Shown piece after piece: positions 1 to 8,796 of a stretch of 64,000 bases of DNA (position 1 is the first letter of the stretch; each line of letters begins with the position of its first letter). The notes beneath the pieces were generated by a model, which worked only from the letters and a program-made list of their open reading frames with translations, was not told the origin of the DNA and made no database searches. The position numbers and the translations under genes are program-made. Origin of the DNA: CAZMGV01 sp964565925 (GTDB taxonomy: Bacteria; JAGRBM01; JAHCIT01); contig CAZMGV010000014.1 in the NCBI GenBank assembly GCA_964565925.1, positions 73,242 to 137,241 on the forward strand, in the 5' to 3' direction.

Positions 1-140
1 GGGTCATCGTTTACGACAATTGCAATCGCATCCACGGTATTTGAGCCGTAAAGCTCTTCTGACCTGACACGGGATCCGCCAGCCATCACCAGAAGGACAG
101 CGGCCCCGAGCATCGGAAATTTGTTCAGTCTGGTCTTCAT
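1..140 (-). CDS. SurA-like periplasmic peptidyl-prolyl isomerase, N-terminal fragment (runs off the window)
   Basis: Only about the first 46 codons are present; the gene continues beyond position 1. It begins MKTRLNKF, followed by a hydrophobic stretch typical of a signal peptide, then a mature start reading VDAIAIVVNDDP. That resembles the opening of SurA-type chaperones (VD-IVAVVND). The ATG at 140-138 overlaps the stop of the upstream prolyl isomerase gene by 4 bp (ATGA), so the two are probably translationally coupled. SurA family proteins assist outer-membrane protein folding in the periplasm. The assignment relies on the short N-terminus and on the neighbours, which are also prolyl isomerases behind mfd. 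Confidence 0.6.
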   Translation of the reverse strand, partial: MKTRLNKFPMLGAAVLLVMAGGSRVRSEELYGSNTVDAIAIVVNDD

Positions 141-1099
141 TTGCGCGTCTCAGGAGCCTCATGTAACAGGTCGTCTACCAGTTCGATTCTAGCCGCACGC
201 CGGTGAGAGTCGAGCCACGCATTCAACGTATCCCGCTCCCGCTCCGCCCTGATTTCAGCCGCGATCTGGTCGTGAGCATCGGCCAGGCTCTTCTGGACCG
301 CAGGCCGCATCTCGTTGAGCCGGAACACATGATAACCATATGAGGTCCTGACGACGTCCGATATGGTTCCGGGGATCAGCGTCCGGACGGGTTCCTCGAG
401 TTCCGGAGGCAGCTCGCCCGGCGCAAAAGTCCCGATATACCCGCCTTTTGAGGCCTCGGGGGCAATCGATTTATCCCTGGCGACCTGCTCGAACGGAACC
501 GATTTCTTTTTCAGAAGTCCCACGACCTCGGAGGCGTCCGATTCAGTACGAACGAGTATCTGGGATACCGACAGCATCTCCGGCTGGCTGTATTTCTCGG
601 GCGCGGCGTTGTACCGGATTGCGATCTCGGACTCGGTAGGGGACGGTGCTTCAGAGGCAATCTGGGCCGATATCCGGTCCAGAAGCAGACGCCGGGCAAC
701 CGATTCCCTCCACTGATCCATCGTCTGGTAGCGGCGGGACATCTCCCGCTCAAGTTCCTGTTCTTCATACTGGCCGAGCAGCCGTTCCACCTCCCGGTCA
801 ACTTCGCCCGGATCAAGCGTCACACCGCGCTTGCGGGCTTCGGCAAGCAGCAACTGTTCATCGATCTGCTCGCGCACGAGCAGCTGGACTTCACTCTCGT
901 AGGCAGAAGAGTTTGGGGCAGGATTGCCGCGGGCTGCGAGGCGGGGCGCCAGATTCCGGTCAAATTCGCGGCGGGTGATGGATCGGTCGTCCACGCGAAG
1001 AACGATCGGTTCCGTACGCTTCTGCCCGCCGCGGCAGCCGGCGACAGCCAGCACAATCAACAAGACCGCAAATAAAAGGCGGTCAGGACGCATTCGCAT
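137..1099 (-). CDS. Parvulin-type peptidyl-prolyl cis-trans isomerase lipoprotein (SurA/PrsA-like)
   Basis: This 320-residue protein has a lipoprotein signal with a lipobox ending LAVAGC (Cys22), so it is probably anchored in a membrane facing the periplasm. Residues ~35-150 form a SurA/PrsA-like helical chaperone region. A parvulin rotamase domain follows at ~170-268, with the family marks SQILVRTES, KGGYIGTF and GYHVFRL. It is the third gene of a minus-strand row mfd - isomerase - isomerase - isomerase. The first two possible starts (ATG at 1099 and ATG at 1093) both lie in an 11-bp inverted repeat followed by a T-rich run, so expression may be controlled there. The second ATG has the better spacing from GGTCAGG. 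Confidence 0.85.
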   Translation of the reverse strand: MRMRPDRLLFAVLLIVLAVAGCRGGQKRTEPIVLRVDDRSITRREFDRNLAPRLAARGNPAPNSSAYESEVQLLVREQIDEQLLLAEARKRGVTLDPGEVDREVERLLGQYEEQELEREMSRRYQTMDQWRESVARRLLLDRISAQIASEAPSPTESEIAIRYNAAPEKYSQPEMLSVSQILVRTESDASEVVGLLKKKSVPFEQVARDKSIAPEASKGGYIGTFAPGELPPELEEPVRTLIPGTISDVVRTSYGYHVFRLNEMRPAVQKSLADAHDQIAAEIRAERERDTLNAWLDSHRRAARIELVDDLLHEAPETRK

Positions 1100-1109
1100 C
1101 CTGACCGCC
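1072..1109 (-). terminator. Terminator-like hairpin superimposed on a translation start
   Basis: Perfect 11-bp inverted repeat (arms 1099-1109 and 1078-1088, 10-base loop). On the minus strand it is followed directly by TTTTATTT. It has the form of an intrinsic terminator for the upstream isomerase gene ending at 1138, yet it covers the ribosome-binding region and first codons of the next isomerase gene. It could end transcription, attenuate it, or hide the ribosome-binding site. Confidence 0.6.
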
Positions 1110-1137
1110 CTGATTGAACCAGTTACGGGCGAGGTGA

Positions 1138-2193
1138 TTACCTCTTTCCCTCAGCCGGCGCAGGAGCGCCAGCCGGCGGGGGCGGAGGAGGAGGCGTTCC
1201 GCCGGGCGCCGGAGGCTGCATCTGCCCAGGCGCACCGCCAGCGGGAGCGCCGCCGTTCGGGTTAACTATGTTCGGGGGAAGCGAGAAGTCGACTTTCGCC
1301 AGAACCGAATCCTCGATCTTGAGGTCTGCCTTGCCCATGAGCTGCTGCTTGAAGTCGTCGAACTTCTTCACGCGCAGCTTGTTCATGATCTGGCGCTTGA
1401 CCTGGGGATTGTCGAATTCCTTGGTGGTGACGGACTTTTCGCCGGTCACCTTCACGATTTCCCAGCCTTCCGGAGTTTCGAAAGGTTCGGTGTACTGGCC
1501 GACCTTCAGGCTCTGGATACGCTGTCCCGTCGGAGACTGAGCGTTGGCCGGCACCGGGCCGCGGTCGCCGCCCTTGTCCTTCACGGGAGCCGGGTCGTCG
1601 CTCGCCTGCTTTACAACGCTGTCCCAGCTCTTTCCGCTCTTCAGGGACTGATAGGCCTTCTTGATCTCTTTCTCGGCCTCGGCGCGCTTGGTGACCGTGT
1701 CGGGCATGCCCGGAGGCGGAGCACGCTTCAGGATGCGGGAGACCGCAACCGTTTCTTCCTTGAACTCTTCCTTGTTGGAATCGTAATAGGTCTTGAGTTC
1801 TTCGTCCGTCGGAGTCTCGTTCATGAGCTTGCGGCGAAGCATGTTCGAAGCGATCTGCTTCGTGTAGTTCTCGATCTTCGCCTGGACTTCCGGATCATCC
1901 GTAATGCCGCGCTTCTTGGCCTCGACGTACACGGCCTCTTCCGCGAGGAAGGAGTTCACGTACTCTTTCAGCTTGGCCTGATCCTGCGACATCTGCACGC
2001 GCTGCTGGAAAGGCACCCGGCGCAGGGACTCCTCCAGTGCGCTCAGACGAACGGGTTCGCCGTTCACTTTGGCTACGACGGGCGAGTCTTCCTTGCTTCC
2101 GCCTTCGGCGCCCTTTTTCCCCTTGTTGCAGGCGCTTGTCAGCGCCATTACAGCCATTGCGGCCGCCGCGAGCAGTTTACGAGATGAATACAT
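1138..2193 (-). CDS. Parvulin-type peptidyl-prolyl isomerase lipoprotein (PrsA/PpiC-like)
   Basis: The 351-residue product carries a signal sequence with lipobox LTSAC (Cys22) and is expected to be a lipidated extracytoplasmic foldase. The mature part opens with KVNGEPVRLSALEESL, typical of SurA/PrsA N-terminal chaperone domains. A parvulin domain spans about 135-265 (AVSRILKRAPP, GGDRGPV, PEGWEIVKV). The C-terminal ~45 residues are a low-complexity Pro/Gly/Ala tail, probably disordered. The start has an AAGGAGA ribosome-binding sequence upstream. It lies 15 bp after mfd, so the two are probably cotranscribed. Confidence 0.87.
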   Translation of the reverse strand: MYSSRKLLAAAAMAVMALTSACNKGKKGAEGGSKEDSPVVAKVNGEPVRLSALEESLRRVPFQQRVQMSQDQAKLKEYVNSFLAEEAVYVEAKKRGITDDPEVQAKIENYTKQIASNMLRRKLMNETPTDEELKTYYDSNKEEFKEETVAVSRILKRAPPPGMPDTVTKRAEAEKEIKKAYQSLKSGKSWDSVVKQASDDPAPVKDKGGDRGPVPANAQSPTGQRIQSLKVGQYTEPFETPEGWEIVKVTGEKSVTTKEFDNPQVKRQIMNKLRVKKFDDFKQQLMGKADLKIEDSVLAKVDFSLPPNIVNPNGGAPAGGAPGQMQPPAPGGTPPPPPPPAGAPAPAEGKR

Positions 2194-2208
2194 TGACCTG
2201 TTGTCTCC

Positions 2209-5200
2209 TTATTTTAACTTTCCGGTCTTCCGGGTTCCGGTCCCTGTCGGGCCATTCCCGGCAGTCCCTTCAACTAGTTTGATGACTGAATCCGCAATCC
2301 TGAAAACCTCCGTAGGCCGGATCTCGTCGAATCGCACCACAAACCGGTTATCGGGCGTTACCCGGTATATCACCGGATCGGTACGAATCAAGTTAATCAG
2401 ACGATCAGGGTCAGGGGAGCCTCCAGCACCATCAGGGTTTAGCGCGAACCGGAGGGAAACGTCACGCGTTCCAACCTTAAGTTCTGCAATATTGAGATTT
2501 CTTAATCTGATTTTAAGGCCTATCAGAAGCAGTAAATTCTCGGTTTCCGCCGGCAAGGGTCCAAAACAGTCGATCAGTTCGTCACGTTCAGCCTCAAGGG
2601 CCTCTTTGGTCCGGACTGCCGACAGTTTTTTGTAATATATAAGTTTTTCAGTAAGGTCTGGAATATAGCTGGCCGGGAAAAGTGTAGCGACCGGAACCTT
2701 TACCTCCGGTTCGATTTCTTCCCGGTAGGGCTGGCCCTTCAGATCGTGAACCGCACGGTCGAGCAGTTCCAGATAGTGGTCCATACCGACAGCGGCGATA
2801 TGGCCCGACTGGGCGTCCCCCAGAACATTTCCGCCACCACGCAGCTCCAGATCGAAACTTGCGACTTTGAACCCCGAACCCAGGTCGCTGTATTCCTGCA
2901 GCACCTTCAGCCGTTTCTCCGCATCCGGGTGGAGCCGTTCGCCCGGCGGAAGCAGCAGATAACAGTATCCGCGCCGGTTGGAACGCCCCACCCGGCCCCT
3001 CAACTGATATAGCTGTGCCAGACCGAACCGGTCCGCCCGCTCAATCACCATCGTATTGGCGTTGGTAATATCCAGACCGCTTTCGACAATCGTTGTACAG
3101 AGCAGCACCTGGAATTCGTTGTGCAGGAAACCGAGCATCACTTTCTCGAGTTTCGCCGGTTCCATCTGTCCGTGCGCGACTTCGATTCTGACGTTCGGGA
3201 GCAGTTCCCTGAGCGTCCGTGCGCGTTCTTCAATGCCCTGAACCCGATTGAACAGATAGAAAACCTGGCCGCCGCGGTTTACCTCCGCCATGACGGCTTC
3301 CTTGATCGTGCGGTCGGAGTACCGGCTCACGATCGTCCGGATCGAGAGCCGGTCCTGCGGCGGTGTGGCAATCAGCGAAAAATCCCGCAGCCCCGTGAGC
3401 GACATCTGAAGCGTACGCGGAATGGGGGTGGCCGACAGGGTCAGAAAGTGCGCAATCACCCGGAGCTTCTTCAGCCGCTCCTTGTGCTTGACGCCGAACC
3501 GGTGCTCCTCGTCAACAATAACGAGGCCCAGATCCTTGAAAGCGACGTCGTTCTGAAGAAGCCGGTGGGTTCCAATCACAATATCCACCTGCCCGGCCGC
3601 CGCTCTGGCCAGTATATCCCGCTGCTCCGTAGCACTCCTGAACCGGCTGATAACCTCGGTCCGCACGCTGTGCTGCGTAAGTCGCCGGGCGAACGTTTCG
3701 TAATGCTGCTGGGCCAGAATGGTCGTCGGCACCAGTACTGCCACCTGCTTGCCGTCGAGCACCGCCTTATAGGCGGCCCGGAGCGCCACTTCCGTCTTGC
3801 CGTATCCCACGTCACCGCAAACGAGGCGGTCCATCGGCTTTCCGGATCCGAGGTCTTTCAGGACCTCTTCAATCGCGTTCTCCTGATCCGGCGTCTCGTC
3901 GTATTCGAATTCCGCTTCGAACTGGCGGTATTCATCCTGCGGCGGCGAGCCGGGGTAAGCAGGGTGCACCTGCCGCTGGGCATATAGATCCAGCAGTTCG
4001 GCGGCAAGCTTGTAGACCGCTTCCTTGGCCTTCTTCTTGGTGTTCGCCCACTGGGTTCCGCCCAGCCGGTCCAGAACCGGTTCGTGCCCTTCGGCGGACG
4101 AATACCTGGCTACCAGGTGGAACCGGTCGACCGGAACGAGCAGTTTGTCGCTGTTCTGGTATTCGATCTCCATCACGTCATAGGGGATCTGGTCCACCAT
4201 AACGGTCTTGAGCCCCAGATACCGGCCGACGCCGTAGTCCGTATGCACGACAAAGTCGCCGGGCTTGAGGTCCTGAATGGACGTGAGGAAGTTATCGAGG
4301 CTGCGTTTGGGCGCCCGGACCGGTTTGTGCTGGCCGGTATGGAAGAAATCCGCCTCGGTAATAACGGCCAGCCGTTCGTCCGGCATGACGAAACCGTCCG
4401 AAAAATGTGCGAGGACGATTCTCGGTGGCTCGGACGATGGGCGGTGCCGCTCCGAATCCGTAAGCGGTTTTGTCAGATCGCCGATAATATTCACGTCAAT
4501 CGGCAGCGGACTCAGTCCATGCGGCTCCAGCAAGGTGCGGATACGCTCGAGGCTGGACCTGTTCTGGACCGAGAACAGAACCCGGTACCCCTCGGCCTTC
4601 CAGCCGGCTACACACCGGACCGCCGGCTCGAGCGGTGACACCTGCTCACCGGGAATTTCCGGCGACGGCGGATGCAGCTCCCTGTCGGTGTTCAGCACTT
4701 TGACGTTGACATGTTCCCGGTCATCGAACTTCTCATAAACTTCCAGCCCTGACAGCGCGAGGCTGCCATGGCGCTCAAGCATCGCCTTGATTTCATCGGG
4801 CTCGACAAACCGTTCGGAGTATCGGGAGAGCGGGAGCTTTTCTTCCAGCCGTCTCGCGTAGGACTCTTTCAGGCGAACCGCCGCATCCTCGATCTGCCGG
4901 TCACAGGCGATCGGTTCGCAGACTACAATCGGCCCTTTGATAAACGCCTCGATGGTCGGAAGCGGGCCGTAAAACGCAGGTAAAAGGAACTCCAACCCTG
5001 ACACCTGTATTCCGTTCGCAACGTCGTCCCGGACACGTGTCACCGTCTGGTAATCGACCTCGTCACGGTCCCGCTCCCGATTCAGGAACTCCACGGCCTT
5101 TGAGCGGTAGGGCTCCTTCAGCAGCAGCTCGCTCGAAGGGAGCAGGACGAAATCCTCCACGCCGCGTTCCCTGCCCGGCAGGTGTACCGCCCGCTGAGAG

Positions 5201-5856
5201 GTCGGATCGAACGGCCGGATGGTCGCCAGCCTGTCGGTATCAAAATCAAGCCGTAGCGGATTCTCGTAACCGGCAGGGAAGATGTCGATAATCGCGCCTT
5301 TGACGGCGAATTCGCCCCGGTCTTCGACCCTGGCCGACCGGCGGTAACCCAGTTCGGCAAATCGGGTGCTCAACTCTTCGAAATCGTAGGTCTCGCCTGC
5401 GGCAATGAGGTCGTATTCCGACCGGAGCGCTTGCGGCGGAAACGGCCTCAGCAGCAGTGCCTCCGCCGAAGCGATCACCACCGCCTCCCGGTTACGTGCA
5501 AACAGTTGATAGAGCGCGGAAACCCGGCTGGCTTCAACGGCGACCGAAGGGGACCGGTCATCCTCTGGCCTTGCCTCCCAGACATCGAGAATCTGGAACT
5601 TGCGGGATGTCAGCGAGTTAGGGGCATCGTCATCCGGATCGATGCCCAGAAAACGCAGCCAGTCCGATCTCAGCCGTTCGGCGGCGAGCTGGTCCGGCAC
5701 GACAACCAGCCCGGGCCTGAATCCTTCGCGGTATAGAGCGGCCAGATGCCACGCCGCGGAAGCTCCATGCGGACCACCAAGCACAAACGGACCCGGCCGG
5801 CCGAGGCGTGCGGCCAACTCTTTGAGTGAAAAAGGCTTTAGAACCTCTGAGTCCAA
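2209..5856 (-). CDS. mfd: Transcription-repair coupling factor Mfd
   Basis: The 1,215-residue protein removes RNA polymerase stalled at DNA lesions and recruits UvrA. Visible parts in order are an N-terminal UvrB-like region; the RNA-polymerase-interacting RID/CarD-like domain (LKPGDFVVHTDYGVGRY); a superfamily-2 translocase with Walker A (GDVGYGKTE) and Walker B (VDEEHRFG); helicase motif SATPIPRTL; motif VI region LRGRVGRS; and the C-terminal TRCF domain. Length is slightly above E. coli Mfd (1,148). The start shown is a TTG with no strong ribosome-binding sequence, so the first few residues are uncertain. It heads a minus-strand operon with the following isomerase genes. Confidence 0.97.
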   Translation of the reverse strand: MDSEVLKPFSLKELAARLGRPGPFVLGGPHGASAAWHLAALYREGFRPGLVVVPDQLAAERLRSDWLRFLGIDPDDDAPNSLTSRKFQILDVWEARPEDDRSPSVAVEASRVSALYQLFARNREAVVIASAEALLLRPFPPQALRSEYDLIAAGETYDFEELSTRFAELGYRRSARVEDRGEFAVKGAIIDIFPAGYENPLRLDFDTDRLATIRPFDPTSQRAVHLPGRERGVEDFVLLPSSELLLKEPYRSKAVEFLNRERDRDEVDYQTVTRVRDDVANGIQVSGLEFLLPAFYGPLPTIEAFIKGPIVVCEPIACDRQIEDAAVRLKESYARRLEEKLPLSRYSERFVEPDEIKAMLERHGSLALSGLEVYEKFDDREHVNVKVLNTDRELHPPSPEIPGEQVSPLEPAVRCVAGWKAEGYRVLFSVQNRSSLERIRTLLEPHGLSPLPIDVNIIGDLTKPLTDSERHRPSSEPPRIVLAHFSDGFVMPDERLAVITEADFFHTGQHKPVRAPKRSLDNFLTSIQDLKPGDFVVHTDYGVGRYLGLKTVMVDQIPYDVMEIEYQNSDKLLVPVDRFHLVARYSSAEGHEPVLDRLGGTQWANTKKKAKEAVYKLAAELLDLYAQRQVHPAYPGSPPQDEYRQFEAEFEYDETPDQENAIEEVLKDLGSGKPMDRLVCGDVGYGKTEVALRAAYKAVLDGKQVAVLVPTTILAQQHYETFARRLTQHSVRTEVISRFRSATEQRDILARAAAGQVDIVIGTHRLLQNDVAFKDLGLVIVDEEHRFGVKHKERLKKLRVIAHFLTLSATPIPRTLQMSLTGLRDFSLIATPPQDRLSIRTIVSRYSDRTIKEAVMAEVNRGGQVFYLFNRVQGIEERARTLRELLPNVRIEVAHGQMEPAKLEKVMLGFLHNEFQVLLCTTIVESGLDITNANTMVIERADRFGLAQLYQLRGRVGRSNRRGYCYLLLPPGERLHPDAEKRLKVLQEYSDLGSGFKVASFDLELRGGGNVLGDAQSGHIAAVGMDHYLELLDRAVHDLKGQPYREEIEPEVKVPVATLFPASYIPDLTEKLIYYKKLSAVRTKEALEAERDELIDCFGPLPAETENLLLLIGLKIRLRNLNIAELKVGTRDVSLRFALNPDGAGGSPDPDRLINLIRTDPVIYRVTPDNRFVVRFDEIRPTEVFRIADSVIKLVEGTAGNGPTGTGTRKTGKLK

Positions 5857-5954
5857 GACGAACCGGCGCGGACCCTAGAGGTACCGCGCCGCCCGTTCAA
5901 ATACTTGACGAATCGCAATCAGTGGCCAGATTTTCTGGACACCGGCGGGAAGGT

Positions 5955-5983
5955 TTGACGGCTTTCCTGCCATCAGTGACAAT
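5955..5983 (+). promoter_or_regulatory. Probable sigma-70 promoter for trxA
   Basis: TTGACG (5955-5960), a 17-bp spacer and GACAAT (5978-5983) give 5/6 and 4/6 matches to consensus. Transcription from here would start about 25 bases before the trxA ATG. It lies in the divergent region between mfd and trxA. Confidence 0.55.
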
Positions 5984-6014
5984 GACTCCGTTCGGTCCTG
6001 GAGGTCCGATTTTC

Positions 6015-6338
6015 ATGGCAAAGCCCACAGACATTACCGATGCAACCTTTGAAGCCGAAGTGCTGAAGTCGACCGTCCCGGTTCTTCTGGACTTCTGGGC
6101 CCCCTGGTGCGGCCCCTGCAAGGCGATCGCCCCCGCGCTGGAAGAACTGAATGGTCAGTTCGCCGGCAAGGCCAAGATCGTCAAGATGAATATCGACGAA
6201 AACCCCAACACCCCGGGGCAGTTCGGTGTACGGGCTATCCCGACCCTGATCGTATTCAAGGGCGGAAAGGCCGTGGATCAGATCATGGGTGCACAGCCCA
6301 AGGCATCCATTGCCAACGTGCTAAACAAGCACATCTAG
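6015..6338 (+). CDS. trxA: Thioredoxin
   Basis: A 107-residue thioredoxin with the redox-active WCGPC motif and the cis-proline region RAIPTLIVFKGG. It reduces protein disulfides in the cytoplasm with thioredoxin reductase. The reading frame is open further upstream, but the ATG at 6015 has a GGAGG at 6000-6004 and gives a standard thioredoxin N-terminus, so this start is preferred. A hairpin terminator follows, so it is probably a single-gene unit. Confidence 0.96.
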   Translation: MAKPTDITDATFEAEVLKSTVPVLLDFWAPWCGPCKAIAPALEELNGQFAGKAKIVKMNIDENPNTPGQFGVRAIPTLIVFKGGKAVDQIMGAQPKASIANVLNKHI

Positions 6339-6378
6339 ATTTTCCAGACCGGTGCCGCTCTGCGGCAATCAACACAGG

Positions 6379-6412
6379 ACGCCCGCCTGATCCAAATCAC
6401 GGCGGGCGTTTC
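6379..6412 (+). terminator. Rho-independent-type terminator after trxA
   Basis: Perfect 9-bp stem: ACGCCCGCC (6379-6387) pairs with GGCGGGCGT (6401-6409), with a 13-base loop and a short T run. The T run is weak. Confidence 0.65.
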
Positions 6413-6450
6413 CATTCCGGTCGTTATTCGCAAAAAGGAGCGTCCCGGCC

Positions 6451-6479
6451 TTCGACTTTAACGTGTGACACGCTATTAA
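6451..6479 (+). promoter_or_regulatory. Probable promoter with internal palindrome for the REC-REC-PilZ gene
   Basis: TTCGAC (6451-6456), a 17-bp spacer and TATTAA (6474-6479). The spacer holds the palindrome CGTGT-G-ACACG (6462-6472), which could be a repressor or activator site. The coding start is about 35 bases downstream. Confidence 0.5.
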
Positions 6480-6513
6480 TGGCGGACGCGTTTAAAACCC
6501 GCCGGAGCCGACC

Positions 6514-7659
6514 TTGCCGACGAAACCCAGCGCTTCCAATCGGAACATCCTGCTCGTGGATGACGTGGAGCTGTTTCTCGAAATCGAGAAACGGTTTCTG
6601 GAGGGGAAAGGCCTGTCCGTTCATGTCGCCCGGGACGGCCAGCAGGCGATCGACGCGGCCAAATCGATACTGCCCGCCATTATCATCATGGACAATCTGA
6701 TGCCGCGGAAAAACGGCGACCAGGCCTGCCGGGAGCTGAAGGCGCTGCCATCCACGCGCGATATTCCGATCCTCATGGTCACGGCGGAAGGCAACAAGGA
6801 CTCGATAGACGAATGTTTCCGTTGCGGCGCCGATATGGTGATCACCAAGCCGATCCGCCGTGACGAACTCCTGACCGCCATCGACCAGCTCACCGATCTG
6901 AAACTCAATCCCGGGTCGAACGTGCCCAACGAGAAACCCAGAGTTCTCGTTATCGAGGATTCCGAATTCTTTGTCACCCTGATCAAGGAGGCATTGACCT
7001 CGCGAGGTTATGACGTGGTCACGGCCATGACAGGCGACGAAGCCTGCGAAAGTCTGAGAATCCACGGCGAGTTTATTCAGCTGGTTCTGCTGGATCTGAT
7101 CATGCCGAAAGAAACCGGTCTGGACGTCCTCAAGAAGATCCGGGCGCTGCCCGGTGGCGACAACTTTCTGGTCGCGGCACTGACGTCTCTCGGTCCGCTG
7201 GACCCGATGGCGTCGGACGTCCGGAAATTCGGGGTTCTCGAGTTTATCAACAAGTCCATTCCACCGCTCGATCTGGTTTACCGGATCGACGAGCTCATGT
7301 TCGCGGAGAGTTCCGATACACGCCGGGATCCACGTTACAGCATGCACGTGCCGGTGCAGTTCAAGACCGACAAATTCTGGATCATGGGCGAGACGGTGAA
7401 TATCTCGAAAAACGGCCTGTGCATCCGCTCTCTCGAACTGCCCGAACTCGGCTCGGAGATCGTCCTGCGCTTCTCCTTCCCCGGCTCGCCGCAGGTTTGC
7501 GAGGAACAGGCGAAGGTGGTCTGGGAATCGGTGGCCGAACCACACCGCTCTCAAAAGCTCGTCGTGCTCGATTCCGGTTTCGGTGTACAGATCGAGTTCC
7601 GTTCCGAAGAGTTCCGGGACGGTTTCATGGCGCTGGAAGCCAAATACAAACACCTCTGA
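6514..7659 (+). CDS. Two-receiver response regulator with C-terminal PilZ domain
   Basis: The 381-residue protein carries two CheY-like receiver domains and a PilZ domain. Receiver 1 spans ~11-130 (acidic pair DD at 16-17, phosphoacceptor Asp60, Lys112). Receiver 2 spans ~143-262 (ED pair, Asp194, Lys247). PilZ (~268-375) has the c-di-GMP-binding RRDPR (270-274) and NISKNG (296-301) motifs. It probably links phosphorelay input to c-di-GMP and surface or motility behaviour, but no kinase lies nearby. The start is TTG at 6514, chosen because GGAG sits 7 bases upstream. The next gene starts 9 bp after its stop, suggesting cotranscription. Confidence 0.9.
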   Translation: MPTKPSASNRNILLVDDVELFLEIEKRFLEGKGLSVHVARDGQQAIDAAKSILPAIIIMDNLMPRKNGDQACRELKALPSTRDIPILMVTAEGNKDSIDECFRCGADMVITKPIRRDELLTAIDQLTDLKLNPGSNVPNEKPRVLVIEDSEFFVTLIKEALTSRGYDVVTAMTGDEACESLRIHGEFIQLVLLDLIMPKETGLDVLKKIRALPGGDNFLVAALTSLGPLDPMASDVRKFGVLEFINKSIPPLDLVYRIDELMFAESSDTRRDPRYSMHVPVQFKTDKFWIMGETVNISKNGLCIRSLELPELGSEIVLRFSFPGSPQVCEEQAKVVWESVAEPHRSQKLVVLDSGFGVQIEFRSEEFRDGFMALEAKYKHL

Positions 7660-7668
7660 GCGAACCCA

Positions 7669-8796
7669 GTGCCCAAACCTCAGGCTTTAAATCCTTCCCT
7701 GAAAGAGTGCCTTGAGTCGCTTCTGGTCTGGCCTGCCACCACGACCTACGAACGATATACCCATTCAGCCGCCCGCCGGCTGCTGACGGAGCGGCGCATT
7801 CCATGGCGTCTCGACCGGTACGGAAACATCCATGCCGGTGATCTCAAATCCAGACAGCCCGTCGTTTTTGCCGCCCACCTGGATCACCCCGGCTTCAGTT
7901 TCACGGCGGCGGGCAAACGTGTCGAGACTCTCCGGTGGTGGGGAAGCGTCCGGAAAGAGTATTTTCCCAAAAGCCGGGTCCGGGTTTATCCCTACGACGA
8001 ACGGGAGCTGAAACGCCTCCGCAGCCAGGCGATCGAAGGCACCATCCGGAGCGTTCACACGGAAAAGGGCACCATCCGTCCAAACTCGGCCACCGCCGTC
8101 TTTGACGAACCGCTGGAAAAAGGACGCACCTACATCGGCAACTGGGCGCTGATGGAACTCAAGATGGCGGGCGGTTGGGTCGAGAGCATCCGGATCGACG
8201 ATCTGGTCGGCTCCGCCTGCATCGCCGAACTCCTGACCCGCCTGCGCGGTCAGCCCCATGTACGCGCGATGTTCACCCGCGCCGAAGAGGACGGATTCCA
8301 CGGCGCACTCGCGGGTGCCCGGTTCATTCCGGAAAAAGCGCTGATTGTCTCTGTGGAGACCAGCTCCGAGCGGGCCGGGGCAGTGCCCGGCAAGGGCCCG
8401 ATTGTCCGGCTGGGAGATGCTTCGAGTGTGTTCGATCCGTACTGGACCCGGTTACTGGACGAAACGGCCTCCGCCCTCGCGAAAACGGACCCTTCCTTTT
8501 ACTACCAGAAACGGGTGATGGACGGGGGCTCGTGTGAAGCGACGGCGTTCCTGGCGCTCGGGTTTCGCGCGACGGGCGTCGCCGTGTCGCTCGTCAATTA
8601 CCACAATATGGGGAAGCGGAAACTCGCTGCCGAGAAGATCGCCAAGTCCGACACCGAGCAGCTTCTGCAGCTGATGGAAGCGTTCGCCCGGAACTACCAC
8701 GGCGGCAAAGGCGAACCGGTTCTCGTAAAGCGCATCCGGGAACGGGTTAAGGTCTCTTCCCGGCTGCTCGATACCCGCGTAATTCCCGGCCGCTAG
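7669..8796 (+). CDS. M42-like zinc aminopeptidase family protein
   Basis: The 375-residue protein resembles M42/M28-type cocatalytic zinc peptidases. AAHLDHPGF (His70, Asp72) would supply metal ligands; IDDLVGS is the bridging-Asp region; TRAEEDGFHGA carries the catalytic Glu pair (usual T-EE-G); and a late VNYHNMG His is the last ligand candidate. It probably trims peptides in the cytoplasm, but the substrate is unknown. The M42 hallmark spacing is loose, so family membership is less certain than the peptidase fold. The start is GTG. Its stop codon overlaps that of the convergent SDR gene in the shared bases CTAG (8793-8796). Confidence 0.72.
   Translation: MPKPQALNPSLKECLESLLVWPATTTYERYTHSAARRLLTERRIPWRLDRYGNIHAGDLKSRQPVVFAAHLDHPGFSFTAAGKRVETLRWWGSVRKEYFPKSRVRVYPYDERELKRLRSQAIEGTIRSVHTEKGTIRPNSATAVFDEPLEKGRTYIGNWALMELKMAGGWVESIRIDDLVGSACIAELLTRLRGQPHVRAMFTRAEEDGFHGALAGARFIPEKALIVSVETSSERAGAVPGKGPIVRLGDASSVFDPYWTRLLDETASALAKTDPSFYYQKRVMDGGSCEATAFLALGFRATGVAVSLVNYHNMGKRKLAAEKIAKSDTEQLLQLMEAFARNYHGGKGEPVLVKRIRERVKVSSRLLDTRVIPGR

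Noticed and set aside
6424..7653. 409-codon minus-strand frame opposite the REC-REC-PilZ gene
   Set aside because: The sense strand shows three well-defined domains; the antisense product matches nothing.
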